Source: Stutzerimonas stutzeri
GTDB lineage: Bacteria; Pseudomonadota; Gammaproteobacteria; Pseudomonadales; Pseudomonadaceae
NCBI RefSeq assembly: GCF_019090095.1
Contig: NZ_JAGQFP010000002.1
Location: 558,001 to 622,000, forward strand
Length of the DNA: 64,000 nt
Direction: 5' to 3'
Positions 63,616 to 64,000 of this stretch are shown here, in pieces (the first letter of the stretch is position 1; every line of letters starts with the position of its first letter). The position numbers and the translations under genes are program-made. Below the pieces are notes generated by a model. That model was given only the letters and a program-made list of their open reading frames with translations. It searched no databases and was not told where the DNA came from.

Positions 63616-64000
63616 TCAGCCGAGCGTGACCAGCTGCGCCCGTGGCTGGCCGTCCTCGATATCCAGCAGGGCCAGGCTGATCGGCAGCGTGAAGCGCCGG
63701 CGGCCGGCGCTGCCGGGGTTGAGGTAGAGCACGCCGTTGAGTTCCTCGATCTTCGGCTGGTGGGAATGCCCGGCGATCACCACGTCGATGCCGTCGGCAA
63801 CCGGATCGATCGCCATGGTCTTCACATCGTGCGTGACGTGGATGCGCAGCCCGCCGAGCTGCAGGTCGAGCTGCTCGGGAATGGCCGCGGCCCAGTCGCC
63901 GCTGTCGACATTGCCGCGTATCGCCTCGAGCGGCGCCAGCGCGCGCAGTCCTGCCAATACCTCCGGCTTGCCGATGTCGCCGGCATGAATGATGCGCTCG
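63616..64000 (-). CDS. YfcE/MJ0936-type metallophosphoesterase, C-terminal part
   Basis: The last 128 residues of a small calcineurin-like phosphoesterase; the start lies beyond the window. Visible metal-binding motifs are HAGDIG at the edge, IRGNVDSGDW (the GNCD-type block), VTHDVK and AGHSHQPK. YfcE-type enzymes hydrolyse phosphodiesters with Mn or similar metals. Full-length relatives are about 150-185 residues, so only a short N-terminal piece is missing. Confidence 0.88.
   Translation of the reverse strand, partial: ERIIHAGDIGKPEVLAGLRALAPLEAIRGNVDSGDWAAAIPEQLDLQLGGLRIHVTHDVKTMAIDPVADGIDVVIAGHSHQPKIEELNGVLYLNPGSAGRRRFTLPISLALLDIEDGQPRAQLVTLG

Overview
The window is about 64 kb of high-GC Gammaproteobacterial chromosome. 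Gene content points to the Pseudomonadaceae, most likely the Pseudomonas stutzeri (Stutzerimonas) group. The main evidence is the engB - cytochrome c4 - dsbA - endonuclease/exonuclease/phosphatase - dgcH-like - ampDh2-like - kinB - algB block, which resembles the P. aeruginosa PA5483-PA5492 neighbourhood. An OprD-family porin sits with a tctCBA/tctDE locus, and the pst permeases are of the enlarged Pseudomonas type. I see no rRNA, tRNA, CRISPR array, phage or complete insertion sequence. Most of the window is core chromosome.

Layout. 0-11.3 kb: the C-terminal part of gcvP, convergent engB, then the envelope/redox run cc4, dsbA, a phosphodiesterase-fold gene, a diguanylate cyclase and a lipoprotein amidase. 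Opposite these lie algB-kinB and a DUF1330-like gene. 11.3-14.4 kb: three small stress-type genes (DUF2383/PA2169 family, an unknown 78-aa protein, DUF1328). The first two are preceded by -24/-12 (sigma-54) promoters. They are followed by a 460-bp non-coding stretch dense in hairpins and by a nucleoside-recognition membrane protein. 14.4-22 kb: a tricarboxylate uptake locus (opdH-tctC-tctB-tctA-abrB) divergent from its two-component system tctD-tctE. 22-31 kb: a 7TM-DISM diguanylate cyclase, a TAXI-type TRAP transporter, a Na/Pi cotransporter and a secreted double-Cache protein with an ANR-type box upstream. 31-40.4 kb: recC-recB-recD, with a roughly 550-bp long inverted-repeat element between recC and recB. 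40.4-44.1 kb: a solute-binding protein, an AEC transporter, a diguanylate cyclase and an acyl-CoA thioesterase. 44.1-51.3 kb: pstS-pstC-pstA-pstB-phoU, with two Pho boxes and a strong hairpin in each later junction. 51.3-56.3 kb: a LysR/DMT transporter pair and a DUF3482 GTPase/DUF2868 pair. 56.5-61 kb: a second tctCBA operon divergent from a family III CoA-transferase. 61-64 kb: a periplasmic GlpQ, folA, a YitT-like membrane protein and the end of a YfcE-type phosphoesterase.

Three themes tie the genes together. First, organic-acid uptake: two tripartite tricarboxylate systems and one TRAP system, several with A-rich AAnAAnAA (Hfq/Crc-type) leaders next to the ribosome binding site. Second, phosphate: pst-phoU, a Na/Pi transporter and GlpQ. 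Third, c-di-GMP: three GGDEF proteins, two with an RxxD inhibitory site and one without. The observation I would follow first is the long imperfect palindrome of nested hairpins inside the recBCD operon. Next are the paired sigma-54 promoters beside algB, the hairpin-dense stretch at 12.7-13.0 kb, and the large periplasmic insertions in PstC and PstA.
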